Shown: piece after piece, positions 55,449 through 64,000 of the stretch
Layout of the letters: every line of letters begins with the position of its first letter
How positions within the stretch are numbered: position 1 is the first letter of the stretch
From: Heloderma charlesbogerti
Taxonomy: Eukaryota > Chordata > Lepidosauria > Squamata > Helodermatidae
NCBI GenBank assembly: GCA_026122225.1
Contig: JANEZZ010001570.1
Coordinates: 6,448,501-6,512,500 of the forward strand
Reading direction: 5' to 3'
Length of the DNA: 64,000 bases
The notes under the pieces: generated by a model
Databases searched by the model: none
Seen by the model: only the letters and a program-made list of their open reading frames with translations
Told to the model about the DNA's origin: nothing
Made by a program: the position numbers and the translations under genes

Positions 55449-55583
55449 TCTAGCCTTCCCCCTCACATACTACCTCATTCTTCCCCAGCTTGATGCTTTT
55501 CACATGTGTTGGTCTGTAACTCCCGGCACGGGACTTGCAGTCCAACACATGGGGGGGGGGCAAGAGGTTGGGGAAGGCTGAGC
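55449..55583. repeat. Palindromic MITE with an insertion in one arm
   Basis: TCTAGCCTTCCCC...CTTCCCCAGCTTGATG at the left and GGTTGGGGAAGGCTGAGCTAGA at the right. About 25 bp separate two AGCCTTCCCC-like motifs in the left arm. Confidence 0.7.
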
Positions 55584-56638
55584 TAGATTTACCTATGCAG
55601 GTAGCTTCTGACCTGGGAGCCATGGATACCTTGCAAAGCCAAGTCAAGAGAGATCCTTGTGTGCATTTTGGAAAACCACACTAACATTTGTAATAAGCTT
55701 CACTTGGAAGGAGTTTGTTAGCTTAACCTACTGCATTTTTTTTAGGAACCATCAGCAATAGTTTATGCAGTTGTGAAAGTGGTCAGTTTCAATCCTCCAC
55801 CCCCCTCCACCTTTTAAGACTACACTCAAGTGCAACATTTTATCAGCAGCTGTTCTTTTAAATCAAAATGTTTCTCAAGCAGAACTTGGTGGCGACTTCC
55901 CTGAAAAAGCAGAATACAGCTGGCTGATTTGCCTGCCTGTTGTTAATTTAGGAGAGGAGCACAAAGGATTGTTTCAAGTGGTCAGAATTGTGATTCTGAT
56001 GCTTAGCCAAATACTTCTTTTAGGGAGGGAGAGGAGGAGCAGAAATAGTGACCCTGGGAAACCTCTAGCTTACACAGAACGTTAAGAAGAAATCTTAGAG
56101 AGTTTAAGCATTTAAAAGGTAGAAAGCATTTAAAATGTGCAAAGTCCAGTTAAAACCATTATATCGTAAACAGATGATGATGATGATGCATGAACATATG
56201 GACTTTCTAAGCTCTAAAGCATGGAGACATTTTATCAAGCAAACAGCAACTATGAGCCTACAAGAGGCCTATAGTGCTACTTTTCATTGGCCTCGGTCTA
56301 CCAGAGAGTCTCATGTCTGAAGGGGCATTTGAATGTTTCTGAAGAACACTTATTGATACATCTGTTTTAAAGGTACAGCTATTTTTTAAATGCTGAAACA
56401 CCATTTTGCTTACACTCCTATTCCCAGCTGCCTCTTTGTTTACTAGCTAATTCTACAATCGAAGCAGCTACCTAATTCTACAATCGAAGCAGCCCTGGGA
56501 AGATTCCACAGCCTTAGGGTTCCTGCTGCTCTGCCCCACTCCTCCTCAGCTTTCATGCTTCCTGGGTGGATGATGTATGTGTGTGAGAGAGAGCATATAT
56601 ATGGACAGATTGTATTGACTGAGTGGAGTATGCCTGCA
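55584..56638. other. Flank DNA, nothing recognised
   Basis: Contains a short local duplication of CTAATTCTACAATCGAAGCAG (about 56446-56494). Confidence 0.4.
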
Positions 56639-56840
56639 CCAGCGGAGGCTGGTGGCTCCGATGTCAGTGGGGTGGTGAATCCGCTCTGGGTTTCAGCCAG
56701 AACTCTATATGAGCTATCCAAGGTGCTGAACCTATTTTGGCAATTGGGTCCAGCACCTTGGATAGCTCCTTTAGTGTTCTGGCTGAAACCCAGAGAGTAT
56801 TCACTACCCCACTGACATTGGAGTCACCAGCCTCCACTGG
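56639..56840. mobile_element. 200-bp foldback element (96-bp arms, ~10-bp loop)
   Basis: CCAGCGGAGGCTGGTGGCTCC..GTCAGTGGGG..GGGTTTCAGCCAGAAC..GAGCTATCCAAGGTGCTG pairs along its whole length with CAGCACCTTGGATAGCTC..GTTCTGGCTGAAACCC..CCCCACTGAC..GGAGTCACCAGCCTCC. Each strand therefore encodes nearly the same peptide (DVSGVVN.LWVSARTL.ELSKVL). A fold-back MITE is the simplest reading. Confidence 0.9.
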
Positions 56841-57643
56841 CTTGCTCATGTGTGGCTATGTGTATTGCAGGGTGGGGGTGTGGTGTGTGCATGTGTGCAT
56901 ATGAGACAGATGGGGGGACTGGGGTGGCCCCACCCAACCTGGACTCCAGCCCACCCACGACTGGCATATGGCAGTCCCCAACATATTTTCCCTTAGGGTA
57001 TGCATCACGTGGGGTGGGGGGAGCACGCGGGGGCGGGGGGAGAAGGTTCACCCACGCTGATGCAGAATGACAATGCACCAAGCAAGTGCTTGCAAGCATC
57101 ATTACTAAACAGGGAACTACAGTTGGCTGCAGCTGCTTTTCAAGTGTACACTTGGGGGCAAACCTCAGCTTGTCCTCTTAATCTGTGAAATGGCCCTCAG
57201 AATGAAGGGAGAGAAAGAAACCTCAGCCAAGGCCCAGGGTTTACAGTAGCTCAGGTCCATCCAACATCCACTTCTCCTTGATAAGATAGGAGGCTTCATT
57301 CATTCTCTCCTAATCTTCTACTCCCTCTTCTTATATGTACCCTCTTTACATGCATCTAGTGTTCCCCGCTGGTTCCTTTCATGCCTGCACTGCACCTAAA
57401 ACCCCACAAATGCCTGTTGGGTTCTAATGCCCCATCCAGTGAACACCCTATTCCCCTTTCCCCCCAAATCTGCACAAACCTCTCTTCACAAACCAACCAT
57501 ATCCATTTTAGGTGACCTTGGCACACATCTTATGACACTTTCTCTTAAAATGCTTGTCCATTAAGTACTCATTAGACAAGTGATCATTAGCTGTCTATTT
57601 TCCCCATCATACACTTATATATGAAGAGTTCTCCCATTTAAAA
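56841..57643. other. Flank DNA with a small G-rich patch
   Basis: 57004-57050 contains GGGGTGGGGGGAGCACGCGG and GGGGCGGGGGGAG, which might form a G-quadruplex. No promoter elements were recognised. Confidence 0.4.
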
Positions 57644-57776
57644 CAGCCTCTTCCAACCTGGTGCCCTCCAGATGCGTTGGACTACAACTCCCAGCACCCC
57701 CCAGCCAGCCATAGGGAAGGCACATCTCCAACACATAGTCCAACATATCTGGAAGGTACCGGGTTGGAGAAGACCA
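57644..57776. repeat. Palindromic MITE with TSD
   Basis: CAGCCTCTTCCAACCTGGTG ... GTACCGGGTTGGAGAAGACC. Flanks ATTTAAAA and ATTTAAAG differ at one base. Confidence 0.88.
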
Positions 57777-57807
57777 ATTTAAAGAGCACCCACAGGGCCA
57801 TATAATA

Positions 57808-57875
57808 AGGAAGTCCTATTGAGTTCCATGGGGCTCACTACCAGGTAAGTGGGCATGTAAGACTGCAGCCTAAAA
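57808..57875. repeat. 'AGGGTGCAATCC' family copy
   Basis: GTCCTATTGAGTTCCATGGGG ... AAGACTGCAGCCTAA. Confidence 0.6.
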
Positions 57876-58012
57876 ATACATATGCCTTCCATGCTCGTCA
57901 CAGGCTAATCGTTACCAGCTTAGCTGAGATGTTTTGCTCTTCCTGCACTTTTCACGGCTGCCTTCTCAACCAGGCTACCCGACAGGCTGTTACACTGACT
58001 CTCCCCTTAGCT

Positions 58013-58300
58013 CAAGGCAGGACCTGCCCAAGACTTTTTGCTACCTGAGGTAAAGGACAAGATGGTGCCCCATTTCATGCCCAGAAGCTAACCAGAAGCT
58101 GAAGATTACTTCAATGCTGGTGGCAGGACACTGTCACCAACTGGGCCTGAAGGCAGCAAGACCATCTTCGGGGTTGCAAGGCTGGCCAAGTAGCACATAC
58201 AGCTCTGTCCTCCAGCATGTTGCCACTGCTCCCCAACCCCTCAGCATCTGCTGCCTAAGGCAGCTACCTCACTCTGACCAATGGGAGGGCCAGCCCTGGA
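58013..58300. repeat. DNA element ending in GGGAGGGCCAGCCCTGG
   Basis: GCAGGACCTGCCCAAGAC at the left; CTGACCAATGGGAGGGCCAG at the right. The interior GTCCTCCAGCATGTTGCCAC..CAGCATCTGCTGCC matches, inverted, the fragment at 3471-3660. The right end matches the start of the GC-rich block at 28.49 kb. Confidence 0.5.
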
Positions 58301-58683
58301 AGGCAAACTGGGTCATAAGTAGCCCCACTGTAGTAGGTAGGGCTGGAATGGGCCACCGGAACAGAAACCACTGGGAGTTAGATGGAGGGCAGCTCTTCCG
58401 TCTTCGTTCCCCTTTTCTCATTGTAGGGGTCTTTGACAAGGCAGCCAATACACACAATGCATGCAATTCTTGAATTACAGTTTAAATACATAACAGGCTC
58501 TGCCAAATGCCATTCAGATGCCTGTATCGCCCAATACAAAGTACACTAAGTGCCGTCAATAAATGTAAGGAACGAATCTTACCATTATTTGTGAGGATGT
58601 GCACCAATGACCAAAACAAACTAAAAGACAAAAAGAGGTAAAAATAATTAGACTTTAACATAGACAGTAGATCAATACAAAAT

Positions 58684-58770
58684 TTAGCCTGTAGCCCAGC
58701 CCAGTGTCCTTCAGATGTGCTGGACTACAACTCCCAGCTAGCATGGAGGGTACCAAGTCGGGAGAAGGCT
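58684..58770. repeat. Partial palindromic MITE
   Basis: CAGTGTCCTTCAGATGTGCTGG..ACAACTCCCAGCTAGCATGG then GGTACCAAGTCGGGAGAAGG. Confidence 0.7.
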
Positions 58771-58789
58771 GCAGCAGTCAGTTAAGTTT

Positions 58790-58975
58790 CTGGACTCAAT
58801 TCAAGGTACTTGTTTTGACCGTCAAAACCCAGCATAGACTAGGGGGAGGGTACTTCAGAGAGCTTCTTCTCTCATATGATCCTTCCAGATCATCAACAGA
58901 GGCCCTGCTCCAGCTTCAGTTACCATCCGAAGCAAGACCGGTAGCCACCAGCAGCAAAGGCTGATGGTGGCAACT
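58790..58975 (+). mobile_element. L2-like LINE fragment
   Basis: The frame FKVLVLTVKTQHRLGGGYFRELLLSYDPSRSSTEALLQLQLPSEARPVATS follows the FKVLVLTFKALNGLGPGYLKDRLLPY..LRSSSAALL..PLPKEVRRVAT block of the copy at 4945-7427. Confidence 0.82.
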
Positions 58976-59174
58976 GTCTTTGTAATCCTTTCCTAACTCT
59001 GAGACAAGGCCTGCCAGATCAAAATGCCCTTCTGGTGTTTTGCAAGGCTGAGGAAAAAAAACCAGTGACTTGACCAAAACATTTCATGAAATTGACCCAG
59101 CAATTTGAGGATAAATGGTTGTGTGAAACAGCTCCTCCCTAACTTTGTTTCTCCAAATCATTTCACTGAGTCTT

Positions 59175-59235
59175 CAGCATGCTTACTTGGCAGTGAGTCC
59201 CACTGAACTCAATGGGGTTTGCTTCTGTTCAGACA
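59175..59235. repeat. 'AGGGTGCAATCC' family fragment
   Basis: CATGCTTACTTGGCAGTGAG then CCCACTGAACTCAATGGGG. Confidence 0.5.
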
Positions 59236-59237
59236 GA

Positions 59238-59395
59238 AGAACATAAGAAGAGCCATGCTGGATCAGACCAAGGGTTCATCTAGTCCAGCATTCTGTTCAC
59301 ACAGTGGCCAACCAGCTGTTGACCAGGAACCCACAGCCAGGGGATGAGCGCAACAGCACCCTCTCACCCATGTTGCCCAGCAACTGGTGTACATG
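59238..59395 (-). mobile_element. CR1 LINE 3' end (TTATGTTCT tail type)
   Basis: AGAACATAAGAAGAGCCATG, CTGGATCAGACCAAGGG, TCCAGCATTCTGTTCACACA and CAACTGGTGTACATG are the inverse of the 3' end of 15587-15958. Confidence 0.92.
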
Positions 59396-61336
59396 TATGG
59401 GTTTTCATGGTTAATCTCCGATCCCTGCCCCTCACCCCCAGCAGTATGGGATGCCTTTAAAACTTTGGGGTCCACTTTCAAATAAAGCATGATTGGGGCT
59501 GTTTGAAAGACGATACACAAAGCAGCTGAGTTTGGAATAGAAGAAACGGCTGAGAAATGGTATTTGCCAATTCAATACAGCCCTCGAGTTTTGCAAACAA
59601 GTGATGTGTTTCGCAACACACCTGAAATTGATTTGTTTTATTTCCATTCATTTATAATAAAACAAATATAATAGTGGCTGATGATCACTGCGTTGGGTCT
59701 GTACACAGCACTGTTGACTTCGATGCTCGAATTGTGTGTTTTGCTACTGACGGCAAAGCTCCTGGAAGACCTTTGACGGACTGAGACAATGGTATGCAAG
59801 TTTAAAAACAAGGAATGAATGTACGAACTGGCGCACAGTGTGCTGGGTATACAGCCAAAGCTCTTGATGGATTACGGCAACAATTTTCACTGCTGAAAAT
59901 CCAAAGTGCTTCTGCAGACGAATTTCTCTTCGTCCAGTTTTCTTATTCAGGAATGGCAATGCAATCCTATGTTTACTTGGAAGTAAACTCTACAGCGTCC
60001 AGAGGACATTATTAACCCCAGGTAAATGACTGCCACCTGAGCCACTAATGCTTCTGGGGAGGGTCCATGTCAATTTTGTGATCAGTACACCTAGCACATG
60101 GCTTTTATTAAATAAACATTAAGACAGCAGCAGCAGTAAGGGGGTCCCAAAGACAGACATGCTTCCATTGGCAGGAATCTTTGGGAAACAAGAGTTTAGA
60201 AGCTTAGGATTTATGCCACTGTAAAAAGAAAAAAAAAAGAGGAGTGTGCTATTAAGTCTGCATGGGGTGCAACCTGGAACTCCAATTATCTTCTGCAGCA
60301 GAAAATTTTCATCTCTTAGCATGGTGCATCTGAATGAAAGGAGTTGGGTGATATCAGGATGGCCTCCATTCATCTGAAATGCAAATTAGGAAGCTACCAC
60401 AAGGCAGCACAAAGGCACAGCTAGCACAGTTGTACAGCTGAGAGAGAGCTTGATCATTACTCACCAACCCTTCCCCCAAAGGTATTGAGGTACATACACC
60501 CTGGCCATTGGACTACTCACATGGGAAAAGATTTGAAATTTCTCTGACCCAAAGATGGTAAGAAGATGGGACTTACTATCATTCTCCCAGACACTGAGCA
60601 GGCCTGGGGGGGGGGGATATGCCTCCCCCTGCCCAAGACAATACTAAGCTGAGGGGATTATTAACAGAACACTGCAGCATTCCTAGCCTGTAGATCTATA
60701 GCACACTAAGCCCCAGCTCCATTTTGTTCATCCCAAAACATTCACTTTCCCATGCTCCAGTTCTTTTAAGGTTTGCCCATTTCTCTCATAGTGTATACAT
60801 GTCCATTGGATTTCTTTAATATAACACATCTGGGCTCTGGCAAGGTCACCGCTGGAAACATATAAAGGTCCCTTTCTCACATTCGGAACACAAAGTCTTT
60901 TGTATCTGCCCTTCCTGTTTCCTGCCTGTAATTAGAAAAAAAAACCCTACATTAATGGCCTGCCTCAACTCTTCAACAAACAGGATCATTTCTGAACTGC
61001 CTTGTTAGAAACAGGTCAGTTTCAGACAAGAGGAAATGCCTTCTGCTTTTTATTCCATAAGACTTTGATTCCATGTCCCCAATAGCTACTCACATTAGGA
61101 AATCCACAGGCAACTACCAAGGTCCACCTCAACATGAATTGACATCGGCAGACTCCATGCTTGTGCAATTCAGCTACATTGTCTGAAGGTGGCCAATGCA
61201 TGGCAGACTCAAAATATCTTATTTGTTGACAAGTGCTGGCTGTTGAATTCATTGTGGGCAAGATCTCTTCACAACACTTGGATCTACTCGATTTTGACCA
61301 CATGGTGGCAGCAGAACTGTCAACTGAATTCATCTA
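59396..61336. other. Flank DNA; unclassified, one GCAATCC-type fragment
   Basis: 59953-60013 carries GGCAATGCAATCCTATGTTTACTTGGAAG, a half-copy of the short palindromic family. The stretch 59690-59910 has several CpG and no repeat signature; it may be single-copy conserved DNA. A G-run lies near 60608-60617. Confidence 0.3.
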
Positions 61337-61388
61337 AGTCAGCCTTCCCCAACTTGGTGCCCCCCAGATGTTTTGGAATTCAATTCCC
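61337..61388. repeat. Half palindromic MITE
   Basis: AGTCAGCCTTCCCCAACTTG then CCCCAGATGTTTTGG; the right arm is lost where the L2-like copy begins. Confidence 0.7.
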
Positions 61389-61394
61389 ATGTAT

Positions 61395-61870
61395 GACATT
61401 TCTTTACTTTACGTATTTGTATAATGCTTTCGTAGGTAGATGCTCAAAGCAGTTTCCAACAAAGTCTACCCCCCCCCCAATAAAAATGCAATAGCTAATA
61501 AAAACAGCAGCAAAAAATAACAAAACCAGACAAAACCATCAGTCAAAGCATATTACAAGGACTGGGAGAACAAGATGGTCAGTTGGTGGTAGAAAAAAAC
61601 AAACTTGGAGCCAGGCATTCCAAAGGCAGGGTACCACATCAGAGAAGGCCCTATCACAGATCACCATACACACTTCACTTCGTATGACAGAGGGACTTGC
61701 AAGAGGGCTTCCAATGGGGGTCTTAATACTCAGGCTGGTTTATGTGGGAGGAAGTAATCCTCAGAGTATCTGTTCCCAAGCTGGTATGGGCTTTTAGGGT
61801 CAAAATCCACACCTTGAATTTGGCCCAGAAACAGATGCTGACTCTGTAATTGAGCAAGTACGTAAACAGA
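61395..61870 (-). mobile_element. L2-like LINE 3' region
   Basis: The minus-strand frame FKVWILTLKAHTSLGTDTLRITSSHINQPEY matches the L2 'FKVLVLTFKAL..LGPGYLKD' block. Further on, AGGGCCTTCTCTGATGTGG, a T-rich UTR and GGAAACTGCTTTGAGCATC..AAAGCATTATACAAATACG near the 3' end. Confidence 0.78.
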
Positions 61871-62304
61871 GCACCTGCATCGTGGGTGATGTTATCTCTG
61901 CAGGGAGGAGGTGTGCACACCCATCCTCCACCCTGCAAAGACTGTTGCCCCCACACCTTGAAAGTGTCTGAACTGGCCTCATTCTCACAACCTGCCCTTC
62001 CACTGCTCTATCACCAGAAGTATCTCCAAAACTGTACCATTCGTATTTCCCCACAAGTATTTCACAGACCAGAGGAAGAGCCAAGAACACATCCAAACAT
62101 CCCACTGGGAACCAACGTTAAAGGGGCACTACCCCAGGCGCTGCAGTAGTAGCTACTCCTTGCCCTCTCAAGCGGTTTCCTGGATCATCCGTCACAGATT
62201 CAAAGAGACAAAAGAAGTACACCAGGACTTTAAGGGCAAGAAGGCTTTTGCAAGACGGTGGCAGGTTCTGCAAGTTGCTGTAGGTGGTTAACGTCCACAC
62301 CAGT
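61871..62304. other. Flank DNA, nothing recognised
   Basis: No known feature. Confidence 0.35.
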
Positions 62305-62432
62305 CTCCCACAACCTGCAGAACTACAATTCCCATCACCCCCAGCCAGCATGGCCATTGGGTGAGCTGATTGGGGATGGTGGGAACTGGGGATGGTGGGA
62401 ACTGTAGTCTAGCACATCTGGAGGGCGCCCTA
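62305..62432. repeat. Palindromic MITE with an internal tandem duplication
   Basis: CAGAACTACAATTCCCATCA..CCAGCCAGCATGGCCATTGGG pairs with GGGAACTGTAGTCTAGCACATCTGGAGGGCG. GGGGATGGTGGGAACT is duplicated in tandem inside. Confidence 0.75.
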
Positions 62433-63486
62433 CACAAAGTGTTACAGAAATTTTCTGTGCAAGACCAGTTTAAACAAACTGGCACATGCAGGTTTTTACT
62501 GTTCTGCACCCTAAATTCTCCCACACGCCACCATCTCCTCCTCTCCAGCTCCTTGCCCAGTTGCAAAACCATAAACATCAACACAGGGGGACCCCTCAGG
62601 GATTCAGGAGATAGATTCTGTAGCTTCGCCAGGGGAAACAGCACATTCCTGAGCAGCACAATTGTGGCCTGTGCTGCCTTGGCTGTGATTAATGTGGGAG
62701 AATTAATGGCAGAAACGGGGTCAGATTGCCCATCTGCCCAGCCTCCATGACAGAGAACAAGAGACACTTGATTTAAGCATAGAGCAGCAAATTTGGAACA
62801 TATTGCAAGAAAACTGTCCGCACAGACTGTAGAAAGTAGCACTTTACCATTAAGCTGAATGTTAGGGAGACTGTAATGACTTTAGGTACCAGAAGAATCA
62901 TTCCAATTTAATACACACAGTGTAGACAATTAAAACCCCTACTTTAGAATATGCAGGCATCAGAAATCTTTGCCTTTGTACCCCATTCCAACTAACCAAG
63001 GAGGGATCCTCACCAAAATGTCAAGTTCTTGGCCTTATTGAAAACAGAGCACTCAAACAGGCACCCCAACCCTTTAATTCAGTGCCATAAATTCCTAGAA
63101 AACCCCAATTCATATTCTGAGCAGTTACTCTAACTATCGTACCCAAGTAGTCACTGAGCATACACTACTGACTGGTATCTGGCCTGGAATTAAATCTAGA
63201 GCAAGTGAGAGTCAAAAGAAAATATATTCAGCCACATTCTGCATTTCTGCACATGTTAATTCTAAGTGCAATCAATTACCACACGCATGCCAAATCCCTA
63301 AATGTGCATGAATGCTTGGCTCTGAAACTTCCGCATTCAATAGCTGCACCAATTAAACATTTCAAATCCTATGCAGATTTAGTTTCTCATGTTAGGAAAG
63401 TTACTCCGTTGATCTCAACAACACTGTATACTCCAACACGTCAACAACAACAACCCTGGACCAAAATAACCCAAGTTCTGCACAAA
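62433..63486. other. Flank DNA, nothing recognised
   Basis: A 120-codon plus-strand frame at 63205-63567 runs into the next palindromic element and has no recognisable similarity. Confidence 0.35.
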
Positions 63487-63830
63487 GCAAAGCTAAATCC
63501 CGCAACCGTAAAATGGGCTGGTTTGCTTGACATGACAGCCCACCGTGGGTTATTTAAACCACAGTGAGGCTGCGGCACATGCGGCGTGCTCACGGCCACC
63601 AATCCGCATAACCAAGCCCCACTCAGGAATCATCGTGTTGTACAAACCTGGCCAGCGCGGGTTACGCAAGGTTTAAACATGAACAGACCATAGGTTATGC
63701 GAGACTTGTTTAACCGTCACATAACCCATGGTTGCCAGGTTCACACAACATGGCAGACCCCACGTGGGGGTTGGATAGGCAAAGTGGCACCCATGGGTGC
63801 TATGGCTCATCACAGGTTGATAACCTATAA
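63487..63830. mobile_element. Palindromic DNA element ('CATAACCCATGG' family)
   Basis: GCGGGTTACGCAAGGTTTAAAC, CCATAGGTTATGCGAGACTTG, AACCGTCACATAACCCATGG and CAGGTTCACACAACATGGCAG mirror the centre and right half of 43845-44150. Outer TTGACATGACAGCCCACCG also fits. Confidence 0.72.
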
Positions 63831-64000
63831 TAATAACAACCTATAAACTGTGCCATGTCATGTGAATCAGATCACTATGTCACACATAAAGTATGTATGA
63901 GGTTGTGGTAATTTATTCTGCTTCCCTTAGTCTTGAGAAGTGGCAAGGAATAATTCAAGCCACCGAGACCCCGCCACTGGAAATCCTATTCACCACAATC

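Noticed and set aside
62288..62842. 184-codon minus-strand frame as a gene
   Set aside because: Its end lies in a palindromic MITE, no family resemblance was found, and an opposite-strand frame of 126 codons overlaps it.

Overview
This window is vertebrate nuclear DNA, almost certainly from a squamate reptile (lizard or snake). The repeat content supports this: Sauria-type SINEs with a BovB-like tail, BovB/RTE LINEs, a long L2-clade LINE with the tail motif 'gaaccgcccagagagcttcgg', several CR1 3' ends of two tail types (ATTCTATGA repeats and TTATGTTCT), and many short palindromic DNA elements. There is no bacterial or phage gene organisation. Nearly all open frames in the window are chance frames or pieces of transposable elements.

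One host protein-coding gene can be supported: GEMIN8, a subunit of the SMN complex that assembles spliceosomal snRNPs. It lies on the minus strand. An upstream coding exon (about 49406 to 48968) is joined across a 28,672-bp intron to the terminal coding exon (20295 to 20039). The splice sites and phase agree: the codon C|GA gives Arg, and the joined reading frame is 228 aa ending in the [11 protein letters not shown] tail typical of GEMIN8. A poly(A) signal lies at 19361-19366. No promoter or 5' UTR exon could be recognised; these are probably in 49.4-64 kb or beyond the right edge.

Layout. 1-19 kb: intergenic DNA downstream of GEMIN8, with a Sauria SINE fragment, a 2.5-kb L2 LINE (4.9-7.4 kb), a tRNA-derived SINE split by a palindromic element, BovB pieces (9.3 and 12.2-13.2 kb), a 1.1-kb hAT-like element (10.6-11.7 kb) and CR1 copies. 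19.3-20.3 kb: GEMIN8 3' UTR and last exon, closely bracketed by DNA transposons. 20.3-49 kb: the large GEMIN8 intron, holding a second copy of the 1.1-kb hAT-like element (with a Sauria SINE inside), L2, L1, CR1 and MIR-like fragments, a solo LTR, a GC-rich block at 28.4-29.3 kb, many foldback elements, and a 571-bp hAT-like element close to the upstream exon. 49.4-64 kb: upstream intron or 5' flank with more foldback elements, CR1, L2, an LTR-like block and a strong 200-bp inverted repeat at 56.6-56.8 kb.

The main interest is the nested transposon stratigraphy: several insertions have target-site duplications readable by eye. I found no operon-like, defence-like or otherwise novel gene system. 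Statements on synteny (GPM6B and GLRA2 flank GEMIN8 in mammals) come from general knowledge, not from this sequence.
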